From: an uncultured Clostridia bacterium
GTDB lineage: Bacteria; Bacillota; Clostridia; Oscillospirales; UBA644
Length of the DNA: 13,189 nt
Assembly (NCBI GenBank): GCA_904502105.1
Contig: CAJGDF010000021.1
Location: forward strand, 1-13,189
Reading direction: 5' to 3'
Shown here: in pieces, positions 6,464-13,189 of the stretch
Layout of the letters: every line of letters starts with the position of its first letter
How positions within the stretch are numbered: position 1 is the stretch's first letter
Position numbers and translations under genes: made by a program
The notes under the pieces: model-generated
What the model saw: only the letters and a program-made list of their open reading frames with translations
The model's database searches: none
Told to the model about the DNA's origin: nothing

Positions 6464-7495
6464 ATGGAAATAAATATCAAAGAACAGCTCGATCTTATCC
6501 GCGCGGATGCGGAAAAAGAGCTTGCTGCCATAGCCTCTTCCGAAGAGCTTGAAGCGTTCAGAGTTAAAGTTCTCGGCAAAAAAGGCGAACTTACAAAAGT
6601 ACTTTCCCAGATGGGCAAACTTTCTGCCGAAATGCGTCCGGTAATCGGTCAGGCGGCAAACGAAGTCCGTGCATTTATCGAAGAAAAAATAAAGACCGCA
6701 AAAGAGCAGATCGACAAGCTTGAGCTTGAAAAGAAGCTTTCTGCCGAAAAGCTTGACGTTACCCTTCCCGGTAAAGCTCACCGCATGGGCAAAAAGCATC
6801 CCTGCTCGATCGTTCTCGACGAAGTTAAAGATGCATTCATCTCCATGGGCTTTACTATCGCAAGCGGTCCCGAAGTTGAATACGACTACTACAACTTTGA
6901 GGCGCTCAACATCCCCAAATATCATCCTGCAAGAGACACTCAGGACACATTCTATTTTACCGACGATATTCTTCTCAGAACACAGACAAGCTCTGTTCAG
7001 ATCAGAACAATGGAAAAGGCAAAGCCCCCGATCAGAGTTATTTCTCCGGGCCGTGTTTACCGTATTGACGAGGTTGACTCCACCCACTCTCCGATCTTCC
7101 ATCAGATCGAAGGACTTGTTGTTGACAAGGGTATAACAATGTCTCACCTCAAAGGATCTCTTGACCTTATTGCAAAGAAGCTTTTCGGCGAAGATATCAA
7201 AACACGTATCCGTCCCGACTACTTCCCGTTTACCGAACCCTCTGCAGAAATCTCCATCTCCTGCTTCAAATGCGGCGGTGAAGGCTGTAAGTTCTGTAAA
7301 GGCGAAGGCTGGATCGAAATCGGCGGTGCAGGCATGGTAAACCCGAAGGTTCTTGAGCTTTTGAACATTGACACCGAAGAATATTCCGGTTTTGCATTCG
7401 GTATGGGTCTTGAACGTCTTGTTTTAAGAAGATACAATATCGACGATATACGCATGCTTTTCGAGAACGACGTTCGATTCCTCGAAAGTCTGTAA
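6464..7495 (+). CDS. pheS: Phenylalanine--tRNA ligase, alpha subunit
   Basis: The 343-residue catalytic subunit of the (alpha-beta)2 class II synthetase that charges tRNA-Phe in the cytoplasm. An N-terminal coiled-coil (about 1-95) for tRNA contact leads into the catalytic core. Class II motifs are visible: [12 protein letters not shown] (154-165), the motif 2 region [19 protein letters not shown] (196-214), and motif 3 [14 protein letters not shown] (311-324). The cysteine-rich insert [19 protein letters not shown] (267-285) is normal for Gram-positive PheS. I start it at ATG 6464, with AAGGGG (6446-6451) 12 bases upstream, a rather long spacing. A TTG at 6452 would add four residues, but it abuts that site with no spacing. 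The gene is followed 24 bases later by pheT and has its own promoter. Confidence 0.97.
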   Translation: MEINIKEQLDLIRADAEKELAAIASSEELEAFRVKVLGKKGELTKVLSQMGKLSAEMRPVIGQAANEVRAFIEEKIKTAKEQIDKLELEKKLSAEKLDVTLPGKAHRMGKKHPCSIVLDEVKDAFISMGFTIASGPEVEYDYYNFEALNIPKYHPARDTQDTFYFTDDILLRTQTSSVQIRTMEKAKPPIRVISPGRVYRIDEVDSTHSPIFHQIEGLVVDKGITMSHLKGSLDLIAKKLFGEDIKTRIRPDYFPFTEPSAEISISCFKCGGEGCKFCKGEGWIEIGGAGMVNPKVLELLNIDTEEYSGFAFGMGLERLVLRRYNIDDIRMLFENDVRFLESL

Positions 7496-7519
7496 AAAGA
7501 GAACAAGGAGGAATGAACG

Positions 7520-9916
7520 ATGAACGTACCTTACAGATGGCTCAAAGAATATACAAACGTTAACGTTGAGCCTAAGAAATTTTCCCATGAAATGAATATG
7601 ACCGGCACTGAAACGACCGGTTTTACATGTGTTGCAGACACAATAAAAAACATAGTTGTAGGTCTTATCGAAAAGATCGAACAGCATCCCAACGCTGACA
7701 AGCTCGTTGTTTGCAGTGTTAATATCGGCAAAGAAGAAAATATCCAGATCGTTACCGCAGCTAAGAACATGAAAGAGGGCGACCTTGTTCCCGTTGCTCT
7801 TGACGGCTCTGTTCTCGCTTCCGGCAAGCCCATCAATGCAGGCGAGCTTCGCGGCGTTATGTCTTACGGCATGTTCTGCTCCGTTGAAGAGCTCGGTCTT
7901 GCAACAAACGACTTCCCCGGATCTGTTGAAGACGGTCTTCTTATCCTCAACAACGGTGCATGCGAATTCAACGGCAAGCCCGGCGACGATATCTGCAAGG
8001 TTCTCGGCCTTGACGACACCGTATTTGAAGTTGATATCGTAACAAACCGTCCCGACTGTCTTTCCATCATCGGTGTTGCACGCGAAGCTGCTTGTACATT
8101 CAGAGCACCCTTCAGCGTTAAAAAGCCCGAATACAAGACATGCGGCGGCAACATAAACGAACATCTTTCCGTATCTGTTGAAGATACAGAGCTTTGCTCC
8201 AGATATATGGCAAGAGTTGTTAAAAACATCAAGATCGAGCCCTCCCCCCTCTGGCTTATCGAAAAGCTCCGTGACTGCGGTGTTCGTGCGATCAACAATA
8301 TCGTTGACATAACAAACTACGTAATGCTCGAATACGGTCAGCCGATGCATGCATTCGACTACAGCTGCGTTGAAGGCGGCAAGATCACTGTAAGAAGAGC
8401 AAATGCAGGCGAAAAGATGAACACTCTCGACGGTCAGGAAAGAATTCTTGACACCGAGATGCTCGTTATTGCAGACAGCAGCAAGCCTATCGCTGCAGCA
8501 GGCGTTATGGGCGGCGAAAACAGCGAAATTAAAGACGATACTGCAATGATCGTTTTTGAAAGCGCAAACTTCCTTGCTCCGTCTGTCAGAAAGACCTCAA
8601 AGAAGCTCGGTCTGCGTACCGAATCTTCCGCACGTTTCGAAAAAGGCCTTGACCCCAACCTTACCGAAGAAGCACTCGACAGAGCTTGCGAGCTTATCTG
8701 CATGCTCGGTGCAGGCGAGATCGTTGACGGCACTATCGACATAAACAACGTTAAAGCAGAGGTTAAAACAGTACCCCTCAGCTACGAATGGATCAACACA
8801 TATCTTAACATCAACATAACCAAAGAAGAAATGTCCGATATTCTTGAAAGACTCGGTATGAAGGTTGAAAACGACACCGTTACCGTTCCCTCTTTCCGTT
8901 CCGATATCGAAAACAAATACGATCTTGCAGAAGAGATCGCAAAATTCTACGGTTACGACAATATTGAGCCTCTCTTCTTCAAGGCTGACGTAAGATCCGG
9001 CGGCTTTACGGAAGAACAGAAATTCGAGATCCGTCTCGGTGAAGCTCTCAGAAGCGCAGGTCTTGACGAGATCATGACTTACTCCTTTGTAAGCCCGAAA
9101 TGCTTTGACAAGATCCGTCTCCCCGAAAACGCTCCCGAAAGAAGCGTAATGAAGATCAAGAATCCTCTCGGTGAAGACACATCTATCATGAGAACAAGAG
9201 CTCTCCCCTCCATGCTTGAGGTTCTTTCCAGAAACTACAATTTCAGAAACCCCTATGCATATCTTTACGAGATCGCAACCGTTTATATCAAAAATCCCGA
9301 TGAGACCAAGCTTCCCGATGAAAAGAAAGTCATCTGCTTCGGCTTCTACGGTGACAACGGCGATTTCTACACCCTCAAGGGCATCGTTGAATCTATCCTC
9401 AGCGCGATGAACACCAAGGAATACGAGATCGTTCCCTGTGCAGATAATCCGTCCTACCATCCCGGCCGTACCGCAGAGATCATTGTTGACGGCAAAAAAG
9501 TCGGTATCTTCGGTCAGGTACATCCTCTTGCGGCAGAAAACTACGAGATCAGCGGCGAGGTTTACGCGGCAGAGATCCCGTTTGATGTTCTTTACGAGAT
9601 GACTGCTCCCGAAAAGACATTCAAGCCCCTTCCCAAGTTCCCCGCAGTAACAAGAGACCTTGCTCTTATCTGTAAAGACGAAACAAGCTCCGGCGAGATC
9701 GAAAAGAAGATCAAAGCTCTTGCAGGTCCCTGCCTCGAAAAGATCGAGATCTTCGACGTTTACAAGGGCGCTCAGGTTGCAGAAGGCTATAAGAGCATTG
9801 CATACGCTCTTGCTCTCCGCGCAGAAGACAGAACACTCAGCGAAAAAGATATTGAATCTATCATGACCAACATCATCGAAGGTCTTGAAAAAGACGGTAT
9901 CTCCCTCAGAAAATAA
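7520..9916 (+). CDS. pheT: Phenylalanine--tRNA ligase, beta subunit
   Basis: The 798-residue structural and editing subunit that partners PheS; its length is typical of bacterial PheT. Domains in order: an EMAP-II-like tRNA-binding domain (about 40-155, with HPNADKLVVC and LRGVMSYGMFCSVEELGL); the DIVTNRPDCLSIIGVARE segment (172-189); the B3/B4 editing domain (about 215-375, with RAINNIVDITNYVMLEYGQP and ARFEKGLDP); a B5 domain (about 410-480); a class-II-like core without catalytic motifs (NPLGEDTSIMRTRALPS and following); and the C-terminal FDX-ACB anticodon-binding domain (about 705-798, starting FKPLPKFPAVTRDLALI). The start is set by AAGGAGG (7505-7511), 8 bases before the ATG. An ATG at 7513 is out of frame. 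Like the hydrogenase genes, it uses a narrow, strongly biased codon set, consistent with high expression. Confidence 0.97.
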   Translation: MNVPYRWLKEYTNVNVEPKKFSHEMNMTGTETTGFTCVADTIKNIVVGLIEKIEQHPNADKLVVCSVNIGKEENIQIVTAAKNMKEGDLVPVALDGSVLASGKPINAGELRGVMSYGMFCSVEELGLATNDFPGSVEDGLLILNNGACEFNGKPGDDICKVLGLDDTVFEVDIVTNRPDCLSIIGVAREAACTFRAPFSVKKPEYKTCGGNINEHLSVSVEDTELCSRYMARVVKNIKIEPSPLWLIEKLRDCGVRAINNIVDITNYVMLEYGQPMHAFDYSCVEGGKITVRRANAGEKMNTLDGQERILDTEMLVIADSSKPIAAAGVMGGENSEIKDDTAMIVFESANFLAPSVRKTSKKLGLRTESSARFEKGLDPNLTEEALDRACELICMLGAGEIVDGTIDINNVKAEVKTVPLSYEWINTYLNINITKEEMSDILERLGMKVENDTVTVPSFRSDIENKYDLAEEIAKFYGYDNIEPLFFKADVRSGGFTEEQKFEIRLGEALRSAGLDEIMTYSFVSPKCFDKIRLPENAPERSVMKIKNPLGEDTSIMRTRALPSMLEVLSRNYNFRNPYAYLYEIATVYIKNPDETKLPDEKKVICFGFYGDNGDFYTLKGIVESILSAMNTKEYEIVPCADNPSYHPGRTAEIIVDGKKVGIFGQVHPLAAENYEISGEVYAAEIPFDVLYEMTAPEKTFKPLPKFPAVTRDLALICKDETSSGEIEKKIKALAGPCLEKIEIFDVYKGAQVAEGYKSIAYALALRAEDRTLSEKDIESIMTNIIEGLEKDGISLRK

Positions 9917-9933
9917 ATTTCAGATAACGCATT

Positions 9934-9965
9934 CATCAAGAACGGGAATTTCCCTGTTCTTGATG
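9934..9965 (+). other. Strong RNA hairpin after pheT, without a U-tract
   Basis: CATCAAGAAC (9934-9943) pairs perfectly with GTTCTTGATG (9956-9965), and GGGA/TCCC (9944-9947, 9951-9954) extends the stem past a one-base bulge to a 3-base loop. On the plus strand it is followed by AGCGCATAATTC and then A-rich sequence. No T-run follows on either strand, so it does not look like a canonical intrinsic terminator. It may stabilise or process the mRNA between pheT and ireB, or end transcription in part. Confidence 0.6.
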
Positions 9966-10006
9966 AGCGCATAATTCAAAAAAAAGAAAGAAAGGAAGCA
10001 CTAATT

Positions 10007-10258
10007 ATGGACAACAACAGCACCATAACTTTCTCTCTCAAAATGAACAAAGACGATGAGATGAAAAAGACTCTCATCGCAATCTACGATGCATTCGTTG
10101 AAAAGGGATACGACAATCCGATAAATCAGATCGTCGGCTACATCCTTTCAGAGGATCCAACGTACATCACAAAGCACAACAATGCAAGAAATCTTGTAAG
10201 ACAGCTTGACAGAGACGAGCTTCTTGCGGCTCTTGTTAGAAATTATCTGAATTCATAA
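10007..10258 (+). CDS. IreB-family regulatory phosphoprotein (UPF0297)
   Basis: The 83-residue sequence matches the IreB/YrzL family over its whole length: [17 protein letters not shown], then [41 protein letters not shown] and the closing VRNYL. Family length is about 85-90 residues. In Enterococcus, IreB is a phosphorylation target of the Ser/Thr kinase IreK and acts in cephalosporin resistance and cell-envelope homeostasis; a similar role here is inferred. The N-terminal Ser/Thr residues (S5, T6, T8, S10) fit a phosphorylation region. A ribosome binding site, AAAGGAAG (9991-9998), lies 8 bases upstream. In many Firmicutes this gene precedes ruvX, but here the next gene is an unrelated membrane protein. 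No clear promoter of its own is visible, so it may depend partly on pheT read-through. Confidence 0.92.
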   Translation: MDNNSTITFSLKMNKDDEMKKTLIAIYDAFVEKGYDNPINQIVGYILSEDPTYITKHNNARNLVRQLDRDELLAALVRNYLNS

Positions 10259-10276
10259 TTAAAGAAGGTTTGTAAA

Positions 10277-10813
10277 ATGCCTCAGATAAACGATGCTTTT
10301 TACGAGCAGCTTTATGCACGTAAAAAAACGATAAGAGAATACGGTATTCAGGCGCTGATCTTTATTGTGACTATAGTTCTTTCGATGATCAGCTTTACAT
10401 TCTGTATAACCAACATAAAAGGCTTTGGCCTTATAATGGGATTTCTCTGCATCTGCATACTTGTATATTTCGGCTATAAGCTTTTCATGAAGCTTGATGT
10501 TGAATACGAATACATATACCTTAACGGTGAGATCGACGTTGACAAGATCATATGCAGAAGCGAAAGATCCAGACTTATTACCGCAAAAGCTGTTGATTTT
10601 GAACAGTTCGGTGAATACAACGAAGCGACCAAAGCAAAGGTTGACGGTATGCCTGTCAACAAGCGCATAGATGTCCGTTCAAACAAAACAGACAAGCTTT
10701 ACTATGCTGTTTTCAATCACAGAGAATACAAGAAGACCCTTCTTATCTTCGAACCCGAAGAAAGAATACTCGAAGATATGAAAAGACATATCCAGAGATC
10801 TGTATGGCACTGA
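10277..10813 (+). CDS. Two-helix membrane protein of unknown function
   Basis: This 178-residue protein begins with a short basic cytoplasmic segment (YARKKTIREYG), two hydrophobic helices (about 24-45 and 50-71), and then a cytoplasmic domain of about 105 residues rich in charged residues (VEYEYIYLNGEIDVDKI, then DFEQFGEYN, and ending in a likely amphipathic helix EERILEDMKRHIQRS). From memory it resembles a small clostridial family annotated as DUF6106, but I cannot verify that. AGAAGG at 10263-10268 is 8 bases from the ATG. The gene starts 18 bases after ireB and overlaps nnrD by 10 bases, so all three are probably co-transcribed. I see no catalytic motif. The soluble domain after paired helices suggests a membrane-anchored PH-like or regulatory domain, which is speculation. 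Confidence 0.8.
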   Translation: MPQINDAFYEQLYARKKTIREYGIQALIFIVTIVLSMISFTFCITNIKGFGLIMGFLCICILVYFGYKLFMKLDVEYEYIYLNGEIDVDKIICRSERSRLITAKAVDFEQFGEYNEATKAKVDGMPVNKRIDVRSNKTDKLYYAVFNHREYKKTLLIFEPEERILEDMKRHIQRSVWH

Positions 10814-11613
10814 GAACAGACGAAAATTTAATACGGAACGTTATAAAAAAGCGCCCCGAAAACTCTCACAAGGGGACATTCGGAGCGCTTCAGTTTTATT
10901 GCGGCTCAAAACATATGACAGGCGCGCCTTTTCTTGCAATAACAGGTGCGCTTCATTGCGGAGTGGGGCTTGTTTACGTTTCGGCAAAAAGATCTCTTCG
11001 CAAGATCTTACAGGCAAGGCTTGCGGAGCCTGTTTTCTGTAAAATGAAAATATCAAAAAGAGCAACGGCATTTGTTGTCGGCTGCGGTTCGGCAAAAAAG
11101 GCAAGACGAGTAAAAAAGCTCCTGAAGCAAACAAAGCCGACAGTTATTGATGCAGATGCTATAAATTACCTTTCAAAGCATAAAAAGAAGCTCTTAAAGA
11201 AAAAATGTGATGTTATTTTAACACCGCACGAGATGGAGATGTCGAGACTGACGGGCAAGGATGTTGCATTCATATCGCAGAACAGGGAGCTTTGCGCAGT
11301 TCAGGCGGCAAAAGAATTTGATGCAACAGTTGTTTTGAAGGGCCACGAGACAGTAATAGCAACGCCTGACGGGAAAGTTTATATAAACACAACAGGTAAC
11401 AGCGGTCTTGCAAAGGGCGGCAGCGGAGATGTTCTGGCAGGTATGACAGGCGCATTTCTGGCGCAGGGGTACACTCCCGAAAACGCCGCAGTGATTGCAG
11501 TCTGGCTTCACGGTAAGGCGGCGGACGAATTGGCAGAAGAAGTTTCGATGCACGGGATCTTGCCTTCGATGATCCCATTACAAGCCGCAAAGATACTCAA
11601 ACGGTTTGAATAA
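10804..11613 (+). CDS. nnrD: ADP/ATP-dependent NAD(P)H-hydrate dehydratase
   Basis: This 269-residue ribokinase-fold enzyme repairs damaged cofactors by dehydrating (S)-NAD(P)H-hydrate with ADP or ATP in the cytoplasm. Visible family motifs: SHKGTFG (21-27) near the N-terminus, VIDADAIN (114-121), ILTPHEMEMSRL (138-149), LKGHETVIATPDG (178-190), and the anion-hole/catalytic segment GNSGLAKGGSGDVLAG (198-213) with D209. In many homologues that segment reads GNPGMATGGSGD, so it is mildly divergent. Only the dehydratase domain is present; the NnrE epimerase domain is not fused. The ATG at 10804 overlaps the preceding gene by 10 bases and has only a weak AGAG-type ribosome binding site, suggesting translational coupling. 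Many lysines (KKKLLKKKCD, KKARRVKK) give it a basic surface. Its place before a lipoprotein and alr matches the order known in Bacilli and Clostridia. Confidence 0.93.
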   Translation: MALRTDENLIRNVIKKRPENSHKGTFGALQFYCGSKHMTGAPFLAITGALHCGVGLVYVSAKRSLRKILQARLAEPVFCKMKISKRATAFVVGCGSAKKARRVKKLLKQTKPTVIDADAINYLSKHKKKLLKKKCDVILTPHEMEMSRLTGKDVAFISQNRELCAVQAAKEFDATVVLKGHETVIATPDGKVYINTTGNSGLAKGGSGDVLAGMTGAFLAQGYTPENAAVIAVWLHGKAADELAEEVSMHGILPSMIPLQAAKILKRFE

Positions 11614-11617
11614 ACCG
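11602..11617 (+). other. Small hairpin at the nnrD stop codon
   Basis: CGGTTT (11602-11607) and AAACCG (11612-11617) enclose a 4-base loop that contains part of the nnrD stop region. There is no T-tract after it, so it is not a good terminator. It lies just before the second hairpin at 11623-11646. Confidence 0.4.
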
Positions 11618-11622
11618 AAAAC

Positions 11623-11646
11623 CCCCGAATATATTTATTATCGGGG
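11623..11646 (+). promoter_or_regulatory. Hairpin covering the ribosome binding site of the lipoprotein gene
   Basis: CCCCGA (11623-11628) pairs with TCGGGG (11641-11646) around a 12-base AU-rich loop. The right arm contains the GGGG of the Shine-Dalgarno GGGGTGA (11643-11649), which lies 4 bases before the ATG at 11654. When folded, the site would be masked. Ribosomes finishing nnrD at 11613 could open it, or it could act as a translational switch. Confidence 0.5.
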
Positions 11647-11653
11647 TGAACAA

Positions 11654-12160
11654 ATGAAAAATACAGCTTATTTACTGATTTTTATTCTTTTTTCTTCGGT
11701 TTTTACATGCTCATGCGGAGCCGCAGACACAGAGATACCGACATACAGTTATTTTACGATAAAAGCAACCGTTTTGGGCGAACGCGAATTCCGGGCAACG
11801 ATAACGGAAAGCTACGCGGAATTTACGGGCGGCAATCTGACGTTCCCCGTTCGTTTTGAGAACGGAACGGTATCATGCGAAGGGATAACTGTGGATGTTA
11901 AAGCAAAAGACGATTCTTTATTCAGACTTTCGCAGATAATAGCAGAAGCACTGAACGGTAATGGTGAAATCGGCAAAATAACTCAAAAAAAAGACAGATA
12001 CGAGATAGAAAAAACGATAAACGGACAACAAATAACCGTTTACATAGATAAACAGACAAATAACCCGACCGCATTTTTTACAGACCAATACACGGTCGAG
12101 GTTACAGATTTTCAGGATACAACAGATGAATCACACACGCAGAACATGGGCGACGGTTGA
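11654..12160 (+). CDS. Small exported protein, probable lipoprotein, upstream of alr (possibly GerS/YdcC-like)
   Basis: This 168-residue protein has a signal sequence (MKNTAYLLIFILFSSVFTCSCG) whose hydrophobic core ends in cysteines. Either cysteine could be the lipobox Cys, though TCSC and VFTC are imperfect lipoboxes. The mature part (about 146 residues) is rich in beta-strand patterns (FRATITESYAEFTGG, TFPVRFENGTVSCEG, YEIEKTINGQQITVYID). I start at ATG 11654 behind GGGGTGA; an in-frame TTG at 11606 would add 16 residues before the signal peptide and lies inside the end of nnrD. Its place between nnrD and alr corresponds to ydcC in Bacillus and to gerS, a germination lipoprotein beside alr2 in Clostridioides difficile; both have LolA-like folds. 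Homology is inferred from position and the beta-rich pattern only, and this protein is short for that family. Confidence 0.7.
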   Translation: MKNTAYLLIFILFSSVFTCSCGAADTEIPTYSYFTIKATVLGEREFRATITESYAEFTGGNLTFPVRFENGTVSCEGITVDVKAKDDSLFRLSQIIAEALNGNGEIGKITQKKDRYEIEKTINGQQITVYIDKQTNNPTAFFTDQYTVEVTDFQDTTDESHTQNMGDG

Positions 12161-13189
12161 TCTTTCCGCCGCAAGGGACAACATAAAAAAAATACGTAAC
12201 ATCGTAGGAAGCGACTGCGCGATAATGTCGGTCGTCAAAGCGGACGGGTACGGTCACGGAGCCGTGGAGATATCGAAAGCGATCGATGAAAACACGGACT
12301 TTTTTGCTGTGTCAAACATCGACGAAGCCATTCAGATACGAAACGGCGGCATAAACAAACCGATACTTATTCTCGGATACACCCCTCCCCGATCGATGGA
12401 TCTTATCGCAGAGCATGATGTTACACAGACCGTATTTTCTTATGAATACGGCAAGATGCTTGCGGAGGCGGCAGAGAGTTTAAACAAAAAGATAAAAGTG
12501 CATATAAAGATCGATACGGGCATGAACAGACTCGGCTTCAGCGTTCAGAACGAAGAAGAAAAAAAGGCATCGATCGTTAAAATAAAAGAGCTTTCAAAAG
12601 AACGACTCCTTGAATTTGAAGGCATATTCACTCATTTTGCAGTTGCGGACGAACCCGAAGATCCGTTTACAAAAACACAGTTCGGCAGATTTACGGATTG
12701 TGTTGATACCCTTGAAAAGGACGGTATCAAATTCAGGTACCGCCATGCCGCAAACAGCGCCGCTACGCTCAATTTCCCCGAAATGAAGCTTGATATGGTA
12801 CGTCCGGGGCTAATCCTTTACGGAATAACAACGAACCGTCCCGATACCGTTGGGCTGAAGCCCGTAATGGAGCTTAAAACGACTGTTTCGTTCGTTCACG
12901 AATTTAAAAAGGGCGACAGTGTAAGCTACGGCAGAACATACGTTGCAGAAAAAGACATGAAGATAGCAACATTGCCGATCGGTTATGCGGACGGACTATT
13001 CCGCGCGCTTTCAAAAAACCTCAAGGTTTTGATAAACGGAAAAGAAGCACCGATAATAGGCAGAATATGCATGGATCAGTGCATGGTTGACGTTACGGGA
13101 CTTGATGTTAAAACCGAAGACGAGGTTACTGTTTTCGGAGCAGAAAAAAGCGTTTACGAGCTTTCGGATGCGATAGACACCATACCGTA
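12126..13189 (+). CDS. alr: Alanine racemase (3' end beyond the window)
   Basis: This PLP enzyme interconverts L- and D-alanine and supplies D-Ala for peptidoglycan. 354 residues are visible of an expected 370-390; the frame is still open at the right edge. The N-terminal TIM-barrel domain carries the PLP lysine K38 in SVVKADGYGHG and Y42. K128 (HIKIDTGMNRLG) matches the carboxylated lysine position, and R226 (MVRPGLILYG) the PLP-pyridine arginine. The C-terminal beta domain has the catalytic tyrosine Y268 (VSYGRTY) and the active-site entry motif ICMDQ (M316, D317). All key residues are present, so it should be active. The ATG at 12126 has AGGA 8 bases upstream and overlaps the lipoprotein gene by 35 bases in another frame. 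This start gives the usual RRTWATVDLSA N-terminus. Confidence 0.96.
   Translation, partial: MNHTRRTWATVDLSAARDNIKKIRNIVGSDCAIMSVVKADGYGHGAVEISKAIDENTDFFAVSNIDEAIQIRNGGINKPILILGYTPPRSMDLIAEHDVTQTVFSYEYGKMLAEAAESLNKKIKVHIKIDTGMNRLGFSVQNEEEKKASIVKIKELSKERLLEFEGIFTHFAVADEPEDPFTKTQFGRFTDCVDTLEKDGIKFRYRHAANSAATLNFPEMKLDMVRPGLILYGITTNRPDTVGLKPVMELKTTVSFVHEFKKGDSVSYGRTYVAEKDMKIATLPIGYADGLFRALSKNLKVLINGKEAPIIGRICMDQCMVDVTGLDVKTEDEVTVFGAEKSVYELSDAIDTIP

Noticed and set aside
7424..9523. Long minus-strand open frames opposite pheT (7424-8350 and 8597-9523), and similarly 6407-7147 opposite pheS
   Set aside because: They are shadows of pheS and pheT codon bias, with no ribosome binding sites or recognisable domains.
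11606..11608. TTG start for the lipoprotein gene
   Set aside because: It lies inside the end of nnrD and would place 16 extra residues before the signal peptide; ATG 11654 has GGGGTGA just upstream.
1..13189. Defence systems, CRISPR arrays, mobile elements, tRNA or rRNA genes
   Set aside because: No spaced direct repeats, transposase-like or integrase-like frames, or tRNA cloverleaf/CCA patterns were seen; the window is mostly conserved metabolic and housekeeping genes.

Overview
The window looks like a chromosomal segment of an anaerobic, hydrogen-metabolising member of the Clostridia (low-to-mid GC Firmicutes). The evidence is a five-gene NAD-linked [FeFe]-hydrogenase operon, strong GGAGG-type ribosome binding sites, an IreB-family protein, and a Clostridia/Bacilli-style nnrD–lipoprotein–alr cluster. 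This assignment is an inference from gene content. No rRNA, tRNA, CRISPR array, insertion sequence or phage gene was seen.

Layout. Positions 1-252 hold the 3' end of an unidentified membrane protein gene. It converges, across a shared bidirectional terminator (281-306), on a minus-strand operon that runs from 5302 down to 323. In transcription order this operon encodes a NuoE-like [2Fe-2S] subunit, a GHKL-type ATPase, a small thioredoxin-like [2Fe-2S] protein, a NuoF-like flavoprotein and the catalytic [FeFe] hydrogenase. The genes are separated by -14 to +15 bases, so they should be co-transcribed. The product is most likely a soluble hydrogenase that couples NAD(H) and ferredoxin to H2, with the ATPase as an accessory or regulatory partner. 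A promoter with an extended -10 and an overlapping palindrome lies at 5362-5414.

Divergent from the operon, at 5528-6322, is a protein with the outline of an M14 zinc carboxypeptidase. It appears to have lost all three zinc ligands and the catalytic glutamate, so it is probably a pseudoenzyme. It starts at TTG behind a strong ribosome binding site.

Next come pheS and pheT (6464-9916), the two subunits of phenylalanyl-tRNA synthetase. They have their own promoter, and the leader is too short for a T-box. After a strong hairpin lacking a U-tract comes a plus-strand run: ireB (10007-10258), a two-helix membrane protein of unknown function (10277-10813), NAD(P)H-hydrate dehydratase nnrD (10804-11613), a small signal-peptide-bearing protein, probably a lipoprotein (11654-12160), and alanine racemase alr (12126 to the right edge, truncated). 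The last genes overlap one another and probably form one operon joining metabolite repair, an exported protein and D-alanine supply for the cell wall.

Most of the window is conserved housekeeping or energy metabolism. The parts most worth a second look are the dead M14 homologue, the operator-like palindrome of the hydrogenase operon, the ATPase coupled to the hydrogenase genes, and the possible GerS-like lipoprotein next to alr, whose ribosome binding site lies in a hairpin.
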